A stretch of DNA of 45,657 nucleotides. It comes from Saccoglossus kowalevskii. Taxonomy: Eukaryota; Hemichordata; Enteropneusta; Harrimaniidae. Numbering within the stretch: the first letter of the stretch is position 1; each line of letters starts with the position of its first letter. Below are positions 20,821 to 32,500 of the stretch, piece by piece. The notes under the pieces were generated by a model, which worked only from the letters and a program-made list of their open reading frames with translations, was not told where the DNA came from and did no database searches. The translations under genes were made by a program, and so were the position numbers. The stretch spans positions 151,341 through 196,997 of the forward strand of contig NW_003124893.1 in the NCBI RefSeq assembly GCF_000003605.2, given 5' to 3'.

Positions 20821-23800
20821 TCATTTCTTTTTCTGTTTCTTTTTTCTTGGCTTATTGTCTTCTTCAGTTTTCCGTTTCTTCTTTGTTTCCTCTAGGAGAC
20901 TACAGTCTATCTGACTTGCTACTACATGCGTCCATAGCGACAGCTCAACACTATGTGGATTCCATCTTGTTTCTGGGTCTGAGATAATAAAACAAGTTTA
21001 GTTGGAATCGGCCAAGTCATCTGAAAAAACGAACGAACACACAAGCACACACATGTATACACGCACAAATACAGAACCCAAATTAATAGTTCACTATCTA
21101 CATGTATTAATATACTATAGCACAAATGAAAATCATGATCACATGAGCTTTAGTTTTATGCAATCCCTCACTGGAAACTCAACAAGACTGGTAGGCAATG
21201 TTTTCAGCTGTTTCCATGGTAGGACATGAACGTGAAGCAAATGTTGGTTTTAAACTAAAACCGGGACCCTGCATACAAAGTTTGCAACGAGCATTCAGTC
21301 TTCAGAAGTCCATTCACTTTATTACTGGCACATATTTTGCTGTTATAATTATTATTTTTGACCGTTTTGTGATTGTATTTCCTAGATTCTTTGATTGAAC
21401 GCAGCATTTACAGTTCATTCTAATTTCAAAGTTGCGTTTGGACTTATGTTGATTTCATCATTCATCATTTTTTCTGGATGTTGCTATGGCAACGGTGGGC
21501 CAAAATTTTACAACTCAGCGAGTGACAGTTTGCCAAATATGAACAAAAAATAACAAAAGAGTTAAAATGCCATTACTACTGAAAAGTTATCCCAAATTTG
21601 GGGTAAAATTTCTTGATAATGAAAAAAGATATAAAAAAAAACAGTAACTTTGTGCCCCGATTCAAGCTGAGTAGAATGAGCTATGTCCGAGATTTTTAAT
21701 CCTAGATTTGTAGGAGGAGATACATTTGGTGCGAAGCTATCGAAAAAACAGTTTTTTGTCTGTTGCCATGCCAATGGTGGGCAAGAAATTTTTTCAGATT
21801 TGACCATTGTCTGGAGTGAAGGTGTGACCTGACTGCCAAATTTTACAGCCAAAAAAAAAAAATCACAAAAAAATTAATAGGTAAAGACAAAAAAAATCAC
21901 ACACACACGTGTGGAGAGGATTGCCAATATTTTAATAGCAGAAAGGGATTACTCTAAAGAGGGGTGAATAAGTAATCAATCCAACAGAGACTAAGAGCAA
22001 AAAATAATTGATAGAGGGAAGCAACAATATTAACCTGGGGAAACCTAAGTGAAGGAAGAAAACCACATTTTAACAGCTTTACAATTGCATCCCTGAATTT
22101 TTAATGATCAACCCCTAAGTATATCTTGTTGGCCCTACAATGTCAAAATTATAGGAAATTAACAACTCACCTTCTTTATGCAGTCTTTTAACAATTTTAT
22201 TAACAACTTCTATGTATCTCATGTACTGCTTCAATGTGTATTCCAATGGTGTTAATTCTGGGAATGCTAACATACTTTCATCAGCCATGAATGCAGCTTG
22301 GTCTGGTGCACCTGCAGCTAGCACAGCTAATCAGAAGAATCGCAAAGAGGAATTAAATAACACATAATGAAATAAAGGAATTTTAAATTTTAAAAAATTC
22401 AAGAATGTTTGTTTGGATTGCATTGCATTGATAACATTTTAGAAATTTTAAGTGAGTCTACAAGATAACATTATAAAATCCTGACTCCTTGTCCTGCAGC
22501 AGGCGATAATTTTCTTATGATTGTTACCACTAATAACCCCTCATGATAATGGCTGTATCCAAAAGCAATGGTTTGTGGGACTGAAAGTGTAGTAGTCAAA
22601 CAAACACCGCTGGCAATATAATATTAAAATGTTGCAAGGGGTTTTCCTGAACAGTTTATTTCAGAATTCATCATAAGAGTGGTGCTTTTAAGCTAATTAT
22701 CGGTACACATATATCTGAATATAAAAAATGATCATTCAAAGTTAAGTAGAGCAGTGAGAAAAATCCAATGCAAAGTGAACCCCAGGTGTAACACAATACA
22801 GCAGCTGTAAACTATTATATTTTCACAAGATTGAAATATTACACAAACTACAGAGCTGCAACATTACATAGTTTCTCTCATCTTACAAACAATTATATTT
22901 CATGATATTAAAACAGTATTCAATCGCAATCAATTTATTCCTGTTCACAGAATTCAGACTGATTTGTGTGTAAACACAGCTGTACTCACAATCAAAGATT
23001 TGTTGCGTTAAAAAGCATGCAATTTAAACCACAGTAATTCTACTAACAAGTAAAATACCAGTGTATACATGTATGTAGTAGAAAATATTTGGTAATCGTT
23101 GTCCTATGTAACTACAAGTATTCAAAATAGCTAAACATTTTGAGTAATGGCTCTTTATCAATAACATAGAGGAAACTGTTTAAATGTACAGATGGAATGC
23201 AAAAACAAGCATAGCAACTATAAAAGTGAATAACTAAAATATTCTACACATACGGTACATGGAGCTGAGGGAATGAGTTGAAAAGTTTATTAATTCCCTG
23301 TGGTTCTTTAGTTCCAAGGTGGAATATAGTTTATAGACTAATATGTGCATCAGTAGTGTCCCGAACATATGTAAGGCTGTGATGACATAATATGTCTCAA
23401 TAAAGAGTCGAAATATTGAGCTATATGCTAGTGAGTCAGACAGTTAGATAATGGGTCAAATCAGGGTTGTTCACCTTGTGAATCTTGGGTTAAAGATAGA
23501 AAGATTTTCAGCCTCTTTTGGCAAAACCATTAACCATGTCAACTATTTCTCGCTGTGATTCCTTAGTTTTATCAACATCAAGTGCCAGGTACATGTTGGA
23601 GTCCATATCGAAACACTGCGTACAAGTCTCTATGCCAAACCACAACAGACTGCTTTACTACCTTTATCAGATGGCTTTATAACAATGTCATCACGTAATA
23701 TGAGGTTATTACGAGGATACCTCAAAGTATGCACACGAAAACAGTACAGCTAGCGAACTGTCCGAGTACGCAAAATTACGGCACGCTGCAACTTATGGTG

Positions 23801-26135
23801 TTACGGTGACAGATATAATAATATGTGATATTGCACATTGCTAGTTAAAATGTACAGAATGTATTTCACATCTAAACACATTAATATAGTGACTGACATA
23901 TGCATTTTTTCATATAGTTTGATATTCCACTGTAAAACACTAAATTTCTGCTGGTAGAAATTTTCACGATTTGATAACATTTTCAAAAACAAAATTTTGT
24001 TTTGTAGGAAAACAAGTTTTATGATTTTCAGACTGCTAGATTTGTCTCTCACAAAATTACCGTAGTTTACAGTAGTTTATCAAAACATTTAGTTCTCACC
24101 AGATGCTGTAGCTGGTCCCACTGCTTTAAGAACAGTCAGTGCTTGTATAGCAGCCGTTAAATCAGGCAAACATTGGAATGCTTTCTTACTGGCATTAACA
24201 ACAGCTTCTTCACTGTTTGTTTGTATTAACTCTGCTAAACGGGGTCGGAACTTACCTCTCTAGAGAAGAAAGCGGAATAAATCAAACATGTAAATTGTGT
24301 GCAATGACATGAAAATTACTGCCTTTTCTGCCTTAACCTTTTCATCACAAATTCACAAAATAGTCCTTTTTATAGTCTGCACTTTCCTTCGGAAGATAGG
24401 GACGAAAATAGCCAACTTTTTTGGGTCAAAACTGAAAATTCACTAAAATTTTGTCTGTTGGTGCCAAAATTAGGGTTCATTTCCAGAAATATTGAAGAAT
24501 GTAAGAAAAAAAGTGGAAAAAAATTTGAGCAAGAAAGTGAAGAGGTTAAAACCACATCTGAATGTAACAGTATCATTATCATAAATTAATTTCTAATTAC
24601 AGAAATAACGTTTATCATTATATCATTTTTGTTGTACAGTATCAGATTGTTTTGTTTTTTATTTTAAACTGTCACAAAACATGTGCTTTTGATTTGATTC
24701 TTAATGTAGGTAAATTGAATGTCTTTATATATTAATTATTAAATTTAAAAAAAATGAAATAGAATGTGCACATTTTTAACTGACATGCATAATTACCTCA
24801 GAAACCTCAATAGGCAAAATACAATTTGAAGATTTAGATTTCAAAGGAAAACAAAAAATATTGTTCTGTGCAACATTTCACGATATCAACATAATAAACT
24901 TCCCATTGTAGTTTGTTCAACATATCCCAAATAACCATACGTTCATCAGAATATCTCAAAGTTTAGTGTTCCACAAAACAGTCCCAAATATTCAAATTAT
25001 TTATGAGGTTATTATACTGCAAAAGAGACACTTGAAATTATTAAAAAGATACCGTGAGCACAAAAACAAAAACCACATATATATGATGTGGTGTTGTCAT
25101 GACAACTTATATTATTATGCAGTTCAATAGCAAAATGCACTTCAATTCCACTTCAGATTAGTGAAATGTACATTTTGAATGTACTATGTTATCATTCCTT
25201 ATTTGGTATTTGTAATTCCTAATAAGCCAAGATAATGTCAGCCATCTTAGAAATATTGCATCATCATTCCTTATTTGGTATTTGTATTTCCTAATAAGCC
25301 AAGATAATGTCAGCCATCTTAGAAATATTGCATCATCATTCCTTATTTGGTATTTGTATTTCCTAATAAGCCAAGATAATGTCAGCCATCTTAGAAATAT
25401 TGCATCATCATTCCTTATTTGCATATAAAAAAAAGGTAAGATGTAGATACCCCTAAAACTACACAGCATGGTGTAACTTGTGGTGATTACTCAACAAACA
25501 TACAATTTAGTTGCAGCCCCTATTTCATGCAGCAATAATACGATACATACATTCAGTTTCCATTTCATCAGTTTTGTTATTTCTTTGTGTGTTATGTGTT
25601 TATCATCACGACTGTTTATCATAATTGGAAGTTCTTCTTGACACCTGAAGGGGAAAAAAAAGATAATAATTTGATGGTCCACATTTGGAAATTTTGTTTC
25701 AATAAAATTACAGAACACATATATTTATCAATCCTTTGAGTGTGATAAGAAACTTTTGTCATCAAAACAAAACAACATCCACATCATTGTTTTCATTTCA
25801 TAAAAAGTTATGTTGATTTGGTCTAAAGTTACAGTTCTGTATAATTAAAAATAAAAAAAAAATACATAAAAATTGGAAATTTTGTAGAATAATTTATTAT
25901 TACTGGGTTTTATTTTCCAGCAAAAAAATCACAGAATACTCATAATTCTAAAACAGAATACTTAAGTCATATTTAATTCTTACCATCTGTCAAGCTCTAT
26001 TAGTTCCTCTTTTCCTTTTGGTCTGGTAATTTTGTCAGCTTTCAGTTCTAATACTTTATCGTATAACTCAAACACATTCCGCCATTCCTCAGCACGAGCA
26101 TGCTTACAAAATCTAATGGTATCATCACTAGGCAT
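20821..26135 (-). CDS. Amun-like protein with HhH DNA-glycosylase-type motif, complete
   Basis: Coding exons on the minus strand: 26135-25984, 25644-25551, 24259-24100, 22326-22171, 20978-20821 (TGA). They give 720 nt, 239 aa, all phase-consistent with GT-AG ends. Residues 126-143 (LKAVGPATASAVLAAGAP) form a helix-hairpin-helix of the HhH-GPD DNA-glycosylase type. Asp151 in FMADES sits where that superfamily has its catalytic Asp. KWKLNRGKFRPRL (about 78-90) and RWNPHSVELSLW (192-203) are family blocks. A Lys/Arg-rich tail (KKKRK...RKKKQKKK) is a likely nuclear signal. The pattern fits the conserved animal family of Drosophila Amun, a nuclear protein described with a putative glycosylase domain; enzymatic activity is not established. 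There are no Fe-S cysteines. The start is the first ATG of the exon, three bases after an acceptor, preceded by a separate non-coding exon. The family call rests on recall of its conserved blocks. Confidence 0.82.
20979..22170 (-). other. Amun-like gene intron 5
   Basis: The last intron of the Amun-like gene (coding exon 4 to 5). It contains a two-copy degenerate repeat with an RFX-like palindrome (21479-21840) and A-rich runs. No exon is missing, since the phase carries across it. Confidence 0.75.
21479..21840. repeat. Diverged 280-bp duplication with RFX X-box-like palindrome
   Basis: TGTTGCTATGGCAACGGTGG at 21479 and TGTTGCCATGCCAATGGTGG at 21761 start two similar segments, each followed by GGGC, A/T-rich text and GCCAAAT. 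The first contains GTTGCTATGGCAAC (21480-21493), one base from a perfect RFX palindrome. Binding is not shown. Confidence 0.45.
22327..24099 (-). other. Amun-like gene intron 4
   Basis: Intron between ...GPATAS and AVLAAG. It is AT-rich, with the dispersed repeat 23704-23820. Nothing else can be supported. Confidence 0.75.
23704..23820. repeat. Dispersed repeat, uninterrupted copy
   Basis: Begins GGTTATTACGAGGATACCTC and ends TTATGGTGTTACGGTGACAG followed by ATATAAT. Both halves recur separately near the left edge of the window (251-280 and 578-630). It has no coding capacity. Confidence 0.65.
24333..24549 (-). mobile_element. TTAA-type short element, inverted copy
   Basis: Both ends keep TTAA: TTAACCTTTTCATCAC at 24333 and GAAGAGGTTAA ending at 24549. 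The body is the reverse complement of the copies at 8541 and 33672 (block CCAAAATTAGGGTTCATTTC). TTAA flanks are the mark of piggyBac-type insertion. Confidence 0.7.
25191..25425. repeat. Tandem repeat, 72-bp unit, 3.2 copies
   Basis: Units start at 25191, 25263, 25335 and 25407 and are nearly identical (start ATCATTCCTTATTTGGTATT). Because 72 is divisible by 3, a 103-codon minus-strand frame with a 24-residue repeat appears; it is intronic and an artefact. Each unit holds AAGATAATGTCAGCCATCTT. Confidence 0.92.
25645..25983 (-). other. Amun-like gene intron 2
   Basis: GT-AG intron splitting the Trp codon between ...IELDR and CQEEL. It is AT-rich with nothing else seen. Confidence 0.8.
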
Positions 26136-26138
26136 AAT

Positions 26139-27441
26139 CTAGAAGATAAGCAAATGGACACTGTAAACAGCTTTAATTTTATGGGAACAATGCTTGTTTG
26201 TGTGTTGCAAATTTTTTTTGGAAGTGAACTTGAGGTGTGTAAAATGAAAGATGACAACATTTCAAGATGCAAATCGCATTTGATGTTGGTGCAACCAGTC
26301 GGAAGGCTCTGCAAGTACAAGTACATTATGGCAGGGACATTCAAATAGCATTTCCATGATGCACTGATGCATCGCAGGGATTGTGGAGCCACACTTTAAG
26401 ATAAGCAGTCACAACTACAAAAGTATCTAAAATTTACCATGGATAGGCCAAAAGAACTGGCACTGCAGTGTACACGGATAGATGCAACAGATGACCTGTA
26501 TCAGGACTGGAAAGGTCAAAATCTGGTAGTCTTTATTACACCAACATTCTTCAATGGAATGGTGCATGATTACACTTGTAATAAATACAATCGTGTGTGT
26601 AACAATATCTTCAAATTGTGAACAATTACTGATACAAGTCTGCAAAATTGTTTTTAGTGTCGATCACACATAGCAAATATTGTTTCATCAAATAAATTCT
26701 AACAATATAGCTGCCACAAGAATGGTAGAATATGAACGATTTTAGAATTTATCAACCCACAAAATAATGGAGAAATGATATCCCAAACAGCAGTTTTAAA
26801 ATGAAGCAACCACACACATTACGTAAAATAATCGTGATCTTTGTGAACGTCCTCATGTATTTTCTGATAAACTAAAATCAAGCAAAAATTTATGAAGATT
26901 CTAGAAGATAGTCAGTCATCTTCAAATCAATACACCCTGTCCCAGATCATATTTTTCGGTAACCAAACAGGCATGCCAAATTGCCAAATCATATATAGAA
27001 ATTCTCTCTTCCTCGAAATGAAAGTGATCCGACGAAAACATCAATATGCGAACTGTACTGTGTCTTCAAACCCTATCTTCACTTCAAGGATTACGACTTG
27101 AGAATTAGAATTACCAATGATCATATTTTTGATGAGCAACAAGGACTCCAAGGCAATTAAATGTATGGGGACCTATCTACTTAAAGCCATGGAATACAGA
27201 AAACTTTAACGTATCTATTTATATTGTATTGTAATTGTGTTGTGTACGTATATATTTATTGCTTTTTACCAAAAGAAATATTGTAATTTCTAAGGATGCA
27301 ATAAAATTTGATTATTATTATTATTATTATTAATTCACAACATAGTCGGCGCCGATTTATTTTGTCTAGCTTAGTCTCGCAAAATGTTGCCACATTCACG
27401 CCATTTTTTTTATTTTTGATGGAATTCAGTTAACTACTTAC
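26139..27441 (-). other. Amun-like gene intron 1 (5' UTR intron)
   Basis: Lies between the non-coding first exon and the ATG exon. Its right part looks like the tail of a retroelement or retrocopy (about 26850-27332). The two short plus-strand frames at 26439 and 26892 are not recognised. Confidence 0.55.
26850..27332 (+). mobile_element. Possible retroelement 3' end with ATT tail
   Basis: The segment ends with ATGCAATAAAATTTG followed by an ATT microsatellite (27311-27332), a common 3' end of LINE or SINE copies. Upstream is less AT-rich with a 69-codon frame (26892-27101) of unknown identity. No reverse transcriptase motif is seen, so it may also be a piece of some 3' UTR. Confidence 0.3.
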
Positions 27442-27590
27442 CAATTAATGGCAGTGTTTCTGGTTTAAAGATCCTCAGCGCACGCCGCACACGGTCCACA
27501 ACTCACAAAGAGATGTTGTATGTATTTCTGAAGAAATACTCAGCCATGTGATACAGTCACCTGACAGTAGACCGACCCAATTAGAAGAAC
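27442..27590 (-). other. Non-coding first exon of the Amun-like gene, with small uORF
   Basis: The donor is TTG|GTAAGT (exon ends at 27442). No in-frame ATG joins to the coding exon, so this is 5' UTR. An upstream ATG at 27547 opens a 14-residue frame (MAEYFFRNTYNISL) ending at 27503. The 5' limit is a guess. Confidence 0.5.
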
Positions 27591-28060
27591 CGTTACGGAG
27601 CATTCAAGCGTTGACCTCGGCTGTAGCCAATTGTCGTTGCGCTCTCATTTGCTGCATGTATTTAAATTGTAAACATGGCGGCGCTGTGTTTGAAACTTGT
27701 TATGATCCGGAAATTTTGTGAGCATTGAAATATTTACCTTCAAAGATTCAAGACATTTCCCCCACTTCAATAATTCCTCCGCAACATTTTGTTAAAGTTC
27801 ACATTTCAGATAGAGTGATAACCAATTTATCGTCCAGAATTTTTCGATCTCGTCAATTTACTTCTGCAAGCGACGACGCGACTCGACTGTGACTTGAAGT
27901 TGATGCATGTTAGAACTAGTTTTAATGGAAGTTAAAACACTGCACGTTTGAAAACCTGTAGTACCATTTTATTCAAGCTACGATAAATTGAAAGCTAAAG
28001 CTGTGTTGACGTCAGTAATATCTCACAATCAGTTAAATACTGTGTTTCAACCAACTCTAG
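27591..28060. promoter_or_regulatory. Divergent promoter and CEP95 non-coding first exon
   Basis: Contains CCAAT (27627-27631), a consensus YY1-type AACATGGCGGC (27672-27682) and an ETS-type CCGGAA (27707-27712). It ends with a consensus donor CTAG|GTAAGT at 28060, which would splice to the CEP95 start exon at 29532. The ATG in the YY1 motif opens a 17-residue frame (27675-27728) that could be a uORF of CEP95. Roles are inferred from motif and position. Confidence 0.55.
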
Positions 28061-29531
28061 GTAAGTGTCCTTTAGGTTACTATTTGACAGATATTGAGAT
28101 TGTCAATAGCCAACTTTATCGCACGGTGGTGTAGTGTTGACAAGTACTAGTAGTGTGTTTGTTCCAACTACGGTATGTACCTTGAATATTTAGTGGGCTG
28201 TACCTAGGAACTAGCATATTGTGGCACAGTTTTTATATCAGCGAGTAACACATGCGATATTTTCACATTATTATTATTATGGACCTAAGTTATTATAATT
28301 ATTATCATTTATTTTAATTAATTGCGCACCTGGTTGCAATAAATCTCTCGAAGAAACTATCCATTAAAAGAAGACGCAGCTTACTTATCTTACAAGTTTG
28401 GAACACCAATGCAGCATTTTAGCGAGCAAATTTGCTCATCAGATAGCAATATTGCTTTCAGACAAACGTCTGGCACTTGCTTTTAAAATTGTGTTCATGT
28501 ATACCACTATCGTGGTACTTGGTTTTTGGCATTGTTGAAGATACCATTATTTCAGGGTGTAAACCACTATTGTTGATATAAATCATTTATAACGTACAGT
28601 AGGCCATATTTGTATTTTTGTAATACATGTACAATAAAAAAAAGATCTGCATAATAATAATATTAATAATAATAATAGCACTTTATTATCACCATAAAGA
28701 AATCTTTTTTGGGCTCTGAGTAATAAAGTTAAATTAATAAACATGAACACAAAATAATTATAATAAGTATCAAAAAACAAGGAAAGTTACTAAATGATTC
28801 TTTTCAAGTTTGCATTGTCAATGTATTGGATTAGTATTTTCAGTAAATGTTTATCTGATGCATTGATGATTGTCTTGAATTTTTCTGTTTTGTCCATCTC
28901 ATGTAAATTTAGTAAATATTTTGTTAAATTTATCGTAAAGAGTTTTTCTTTCAGAAGAGTATGTGCTGCATGATTTTGATTTTATTTTTGCTTACATGTA
29001 TAATGATTTTATTCTGAAATTTCTTTTATGGCAGGCAAACTTGATTGACTCAGTAGAAAATAGACAAATCAAAATGCAGTACCATATGCAGAGTGATTGA
29101 TTGTGTTGTCCATTTCAATTTAGTGGCTATTTAAAATATATCTAAAGGACTATCATTTTCATCATTTGAAATGTGGTTGATTAACCAAAAATCCATGATA
29201 TTTAATGTAAATAGATCAATTGATTGATTGATTGATTGATTGATAGAATGGACACTTGTAACAAGTAACACTTTGGTGTTCAAATGTGCAGTGGTAGTAA
29301 ATACTGTTTTGTTTTGTGCCTGGATATTATTGTACTTTAATAGTTTATAAACGCATTAATAAATATTTTATTCACTACCACAAACAGAGCATGGTTAACC
29401 ATGGTAATTAATTAACCATGGTTGAACTATGTTACAAGTGTAGGGATGTATACATCATTGCTTGAAAATATAATTGTCAATAAACTTATATTAATTATGA
29501 ATGTATATCCAGATCCTGTATGGTATTGCAG
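28061..29531 (+). other. CEP95 intron 1 (5' UTR intron)
   Basis: Runs from the donor at 28061 to the acceptor ATTGCAG at 29531. It holds ATA/ATT microsatellite (28649-28678), a GATT run (29218-29243) and the palindromic TTAACCATGGTAATTAATTA at 29396-29427. No gene was seen. Confidence 0.6.
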
Positions 29532-29535
29532 AAAT

Positions 29536-32500
29536 ATGGACCCAAATCTTTCTCGTGGCCTAAATGAACAGGAGGAGAGAGGTATATTTTACGCTTAAAT
29601 AATAATTTATCGTATAACTTACTTTCTCGTTTGATACTGATGTGCATTGAAAAGCTGCAATGAATTACAGTACTACTATAATGGCTCTATTAGAAGCGCG
29701 TACTAGTATGCTTCTAATAAAGCAAATATGGTATATATTATTGAACAAATATGGGTATTTGTGTCTGAGCCAATCAAAGGGGACCATTAGCCTGACTTAA
29801 CCTGCACAAATGCATATACACCAATATTTCAAGCTGTATTATGTTTATTACGTATTTCGCAATTAATAAATGGGAAGTTTACTCTCCAAAACACCCCTTG
29901 GTTAGTCAATTTTGATATCGCCTTGTGCAAGTGTGGCAACAGTCATGCAAGTTTCACTGCACACTAAAATATATAAGATTCTAAACCATGTATCATAGTG
30001 CTGTGAAAGTTGAGACATGTAATAAAAAGTATGCTTGACTGCCATCTGTTTGTTCCACACAATTAATAAAACATTTTTTTATAGGTTTTGTAGACTTAGC
30101 TAATGAACTCCTTGCAAAGTTTCATTTAACTGTTATAACATCATTATCTGAGTTTATTCCTGCCAATTTTATTGTGCTGTATGAGGGGATTCTTGGAGAC
30201 TCTCTGCCAGGTAAGCGTGACATGCTTCAACATGTTTTGTATACATTGTACTATTACATGTAGCCTTCCAAGTTCATGTTCATGAATGTGTGAAAAAGAC
30301 AATTACTTTATACATGTATTATGTAACTATATATCGGTACATGTATATGTCTACAATATCATTGTTGAACTTTTCCAGTAATGATATACTGTAAAGCATA
30401 TTACCCCCCCCCCCCCCCGGTAATTTAGCTAATCTGTAATTTCGCTAATTCGAGATGTCACAATAAGATATGCACTTTAGCTAAATTTAAGATTCTGTTC
30501 AATAATGCATTGAGTAAAAATTTGCTAATGTAGTATTTCAACATATTTTACAGTATGAATTCACTGATGAAGTGGTAGTTTTTTAGAAGCGAAAATGAAC
30601 CATCTCAGTACATGTATAGAACTGATCACCTGTTTTTAAAAAGAAGAGAACAAAAATGGATATACATGTACCCGGTACATGTATCATAGAAATGAAGCCT
30701 CTGCTTATAAATGAAATTTGAAACAATGATAGGTCTGTGAGGAAATGATGGATATATGGATCTAATATTTCCTCTTATTTATCTTTTCACCACCAGACTT
30801 TCTTGTCCAAATTTTGTGCACTTTTTTCCCAATGCATCAATACTTCTAGAAATGAACCCTAATTTTGGAGCCAATAGACAAAATTTGAGTTAATTTTCAG
30901 TCTTTACGCAAAAATTTTTTTTTCACCACCAGACTTTCTCGCGCAAATGTTGTGCACTTTTTTCCCAATGCGTCAATACTTCTAGAAATGAACCCTAATT
31001 TTGGAGCCAATAGACAAAACTTGAGTTAATTTCAGTCTTTACGCAAAAATTTTTTTTCACCACCAGACTTTCTTGCCCAAATTTTTTGCACTTTTTTCCC
31101 AATGCTTCAATACTTCTAGAAATGAACCCTAATTTTGGAGCCAATAGACAAAATTTGAGTTAATTTTCAGTCTTTACTCAAAAAATTTGGCTATTTTTTG
31201 CTCTAATCTTCTGAAGGAAAGGGCAGACTATAAACGGGACTATATTGTGAATTGTGTTGAAAAGAGGAAACTGGTGGTGAAATGCTTAAGCAAATGTTGC
31301 ACTTAAAAACTATGATATATCATTCATGAATGTAACATTAAATAATATTTTTTTTACTGCTAAATGTATCACATTGAAGAGAAAAATTCTGCTTGATGAT
31401 GAAATGTTACTACACAACTTGGTGAAGGAATACCAAATCAGTGATATACTAGTAATGAACTCTTTGTGACTCATGTGAGATCCTTAATGTTATGTCCTTT
31501 TTTGAACTTGCAACACAGGACTAATACAGAATCCCATCACAAGAGAAGATGAAATTCACAATACCCAAAAGGTGATTGACTCATTATCGATAGATGTGTT
31601 GAGAACTGATTTGTCTCATATCACAGCAGACAGCATTGTTGATGGGGATTTTTTAGCATTGTCTAACCTGATAGAGATATTCGCTGGTTTGTTAGAGTAC
31701 GTAATGGAAGCTATCAGCTCAGAGGGTTCTACTAGTGGTGATGGTAAGTATTATGTCTTAATGTTATTATCTTAGATCATAGAACAATTGTGTGAAATAT
31801 TCAATGGTTTGAATGCTGTAAACTACTTTAATTTTATGAGTCAGTGAACATTGGGAAATTTTGTAGCCTTGACTTTTCTCTGAGGTCCTACATGTATGTG
31901 TTTATGTGTCAGTGATTTGGTTTCACTAGTGCCATGAAATATTCAACTCATGAAAAATGAAGTAGTGATGGTTTAGAGTATGCTCAAACTGCTGAAAATA
32001 TTTTTAGGATCCCCTGGATTCACTTGAACAATGTATTCTGAATACTTCTTAATTTATGTGTGTTATAACACACACTTTTAAAACGATGGACAACATTAAA
32101 ATCTGCTGAAAACTATTAAAAACTAGACGTTGGATTGGATTCTGATAAACCGTGAATGATATATTTTGTTATTCATATTGAAATCAGTATAGTTACAGTT
32201 GTCATTATTTATCCCTGAATAAGGAAAAAAAAAACTTGACCTGGATTTTTTTTATTATTAATTTTGCCTATTGCCTGTCACTGTAGTTGATGGTATGTCA
32301 GATGATCTGGATGGATTGACATCCGGTGCTATCTCCACTATATCAGACGTGTTAAAAGAAGAATTAGGACCAACATATAATTATGATTATGCAAGGAACA
32401 CCAATGAGACTACAAAAGACAGGTACAGTATGAGTTTTCAATGTTCCAGTTAGTTTTTGGTGTTCTACTATTAATCTCTGGCAAAACCAGAATTTTGGTA

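Larger units (their letters stand above)
24260..25550 (-). other. Amun-like gene intron 3
   Basis: Contains the TTAA-type element 24333-24549 and the 72-bp tandem repeat 25191-25425. The remainder (24600-25150) is plain AT-rich sequence. Confidence 0.75.
29536..31743 (+). other. CEP95 N-terminal globular domain exons
   Basis: Three exons encode residues 1-132. From about residue 17 the sequence [14 protein letters not shown], then [34 protein letters not shown] and [14 protein letters not shown] is helical and well conserved with the vertebrate protein. It reads as a small all-helical fold of calponin-homology-like type; that fold assignment is from memory of the family, not from this sequence. 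Confidence 0.8.

Noticed and set aside
25158-25469. 103-codon minus-strand frame with a 24-residue repeat
   Set aside because: Caused by a 72-bp tandem repeat inside an intron of the Amun-like gene; the exon chain is complete without it.
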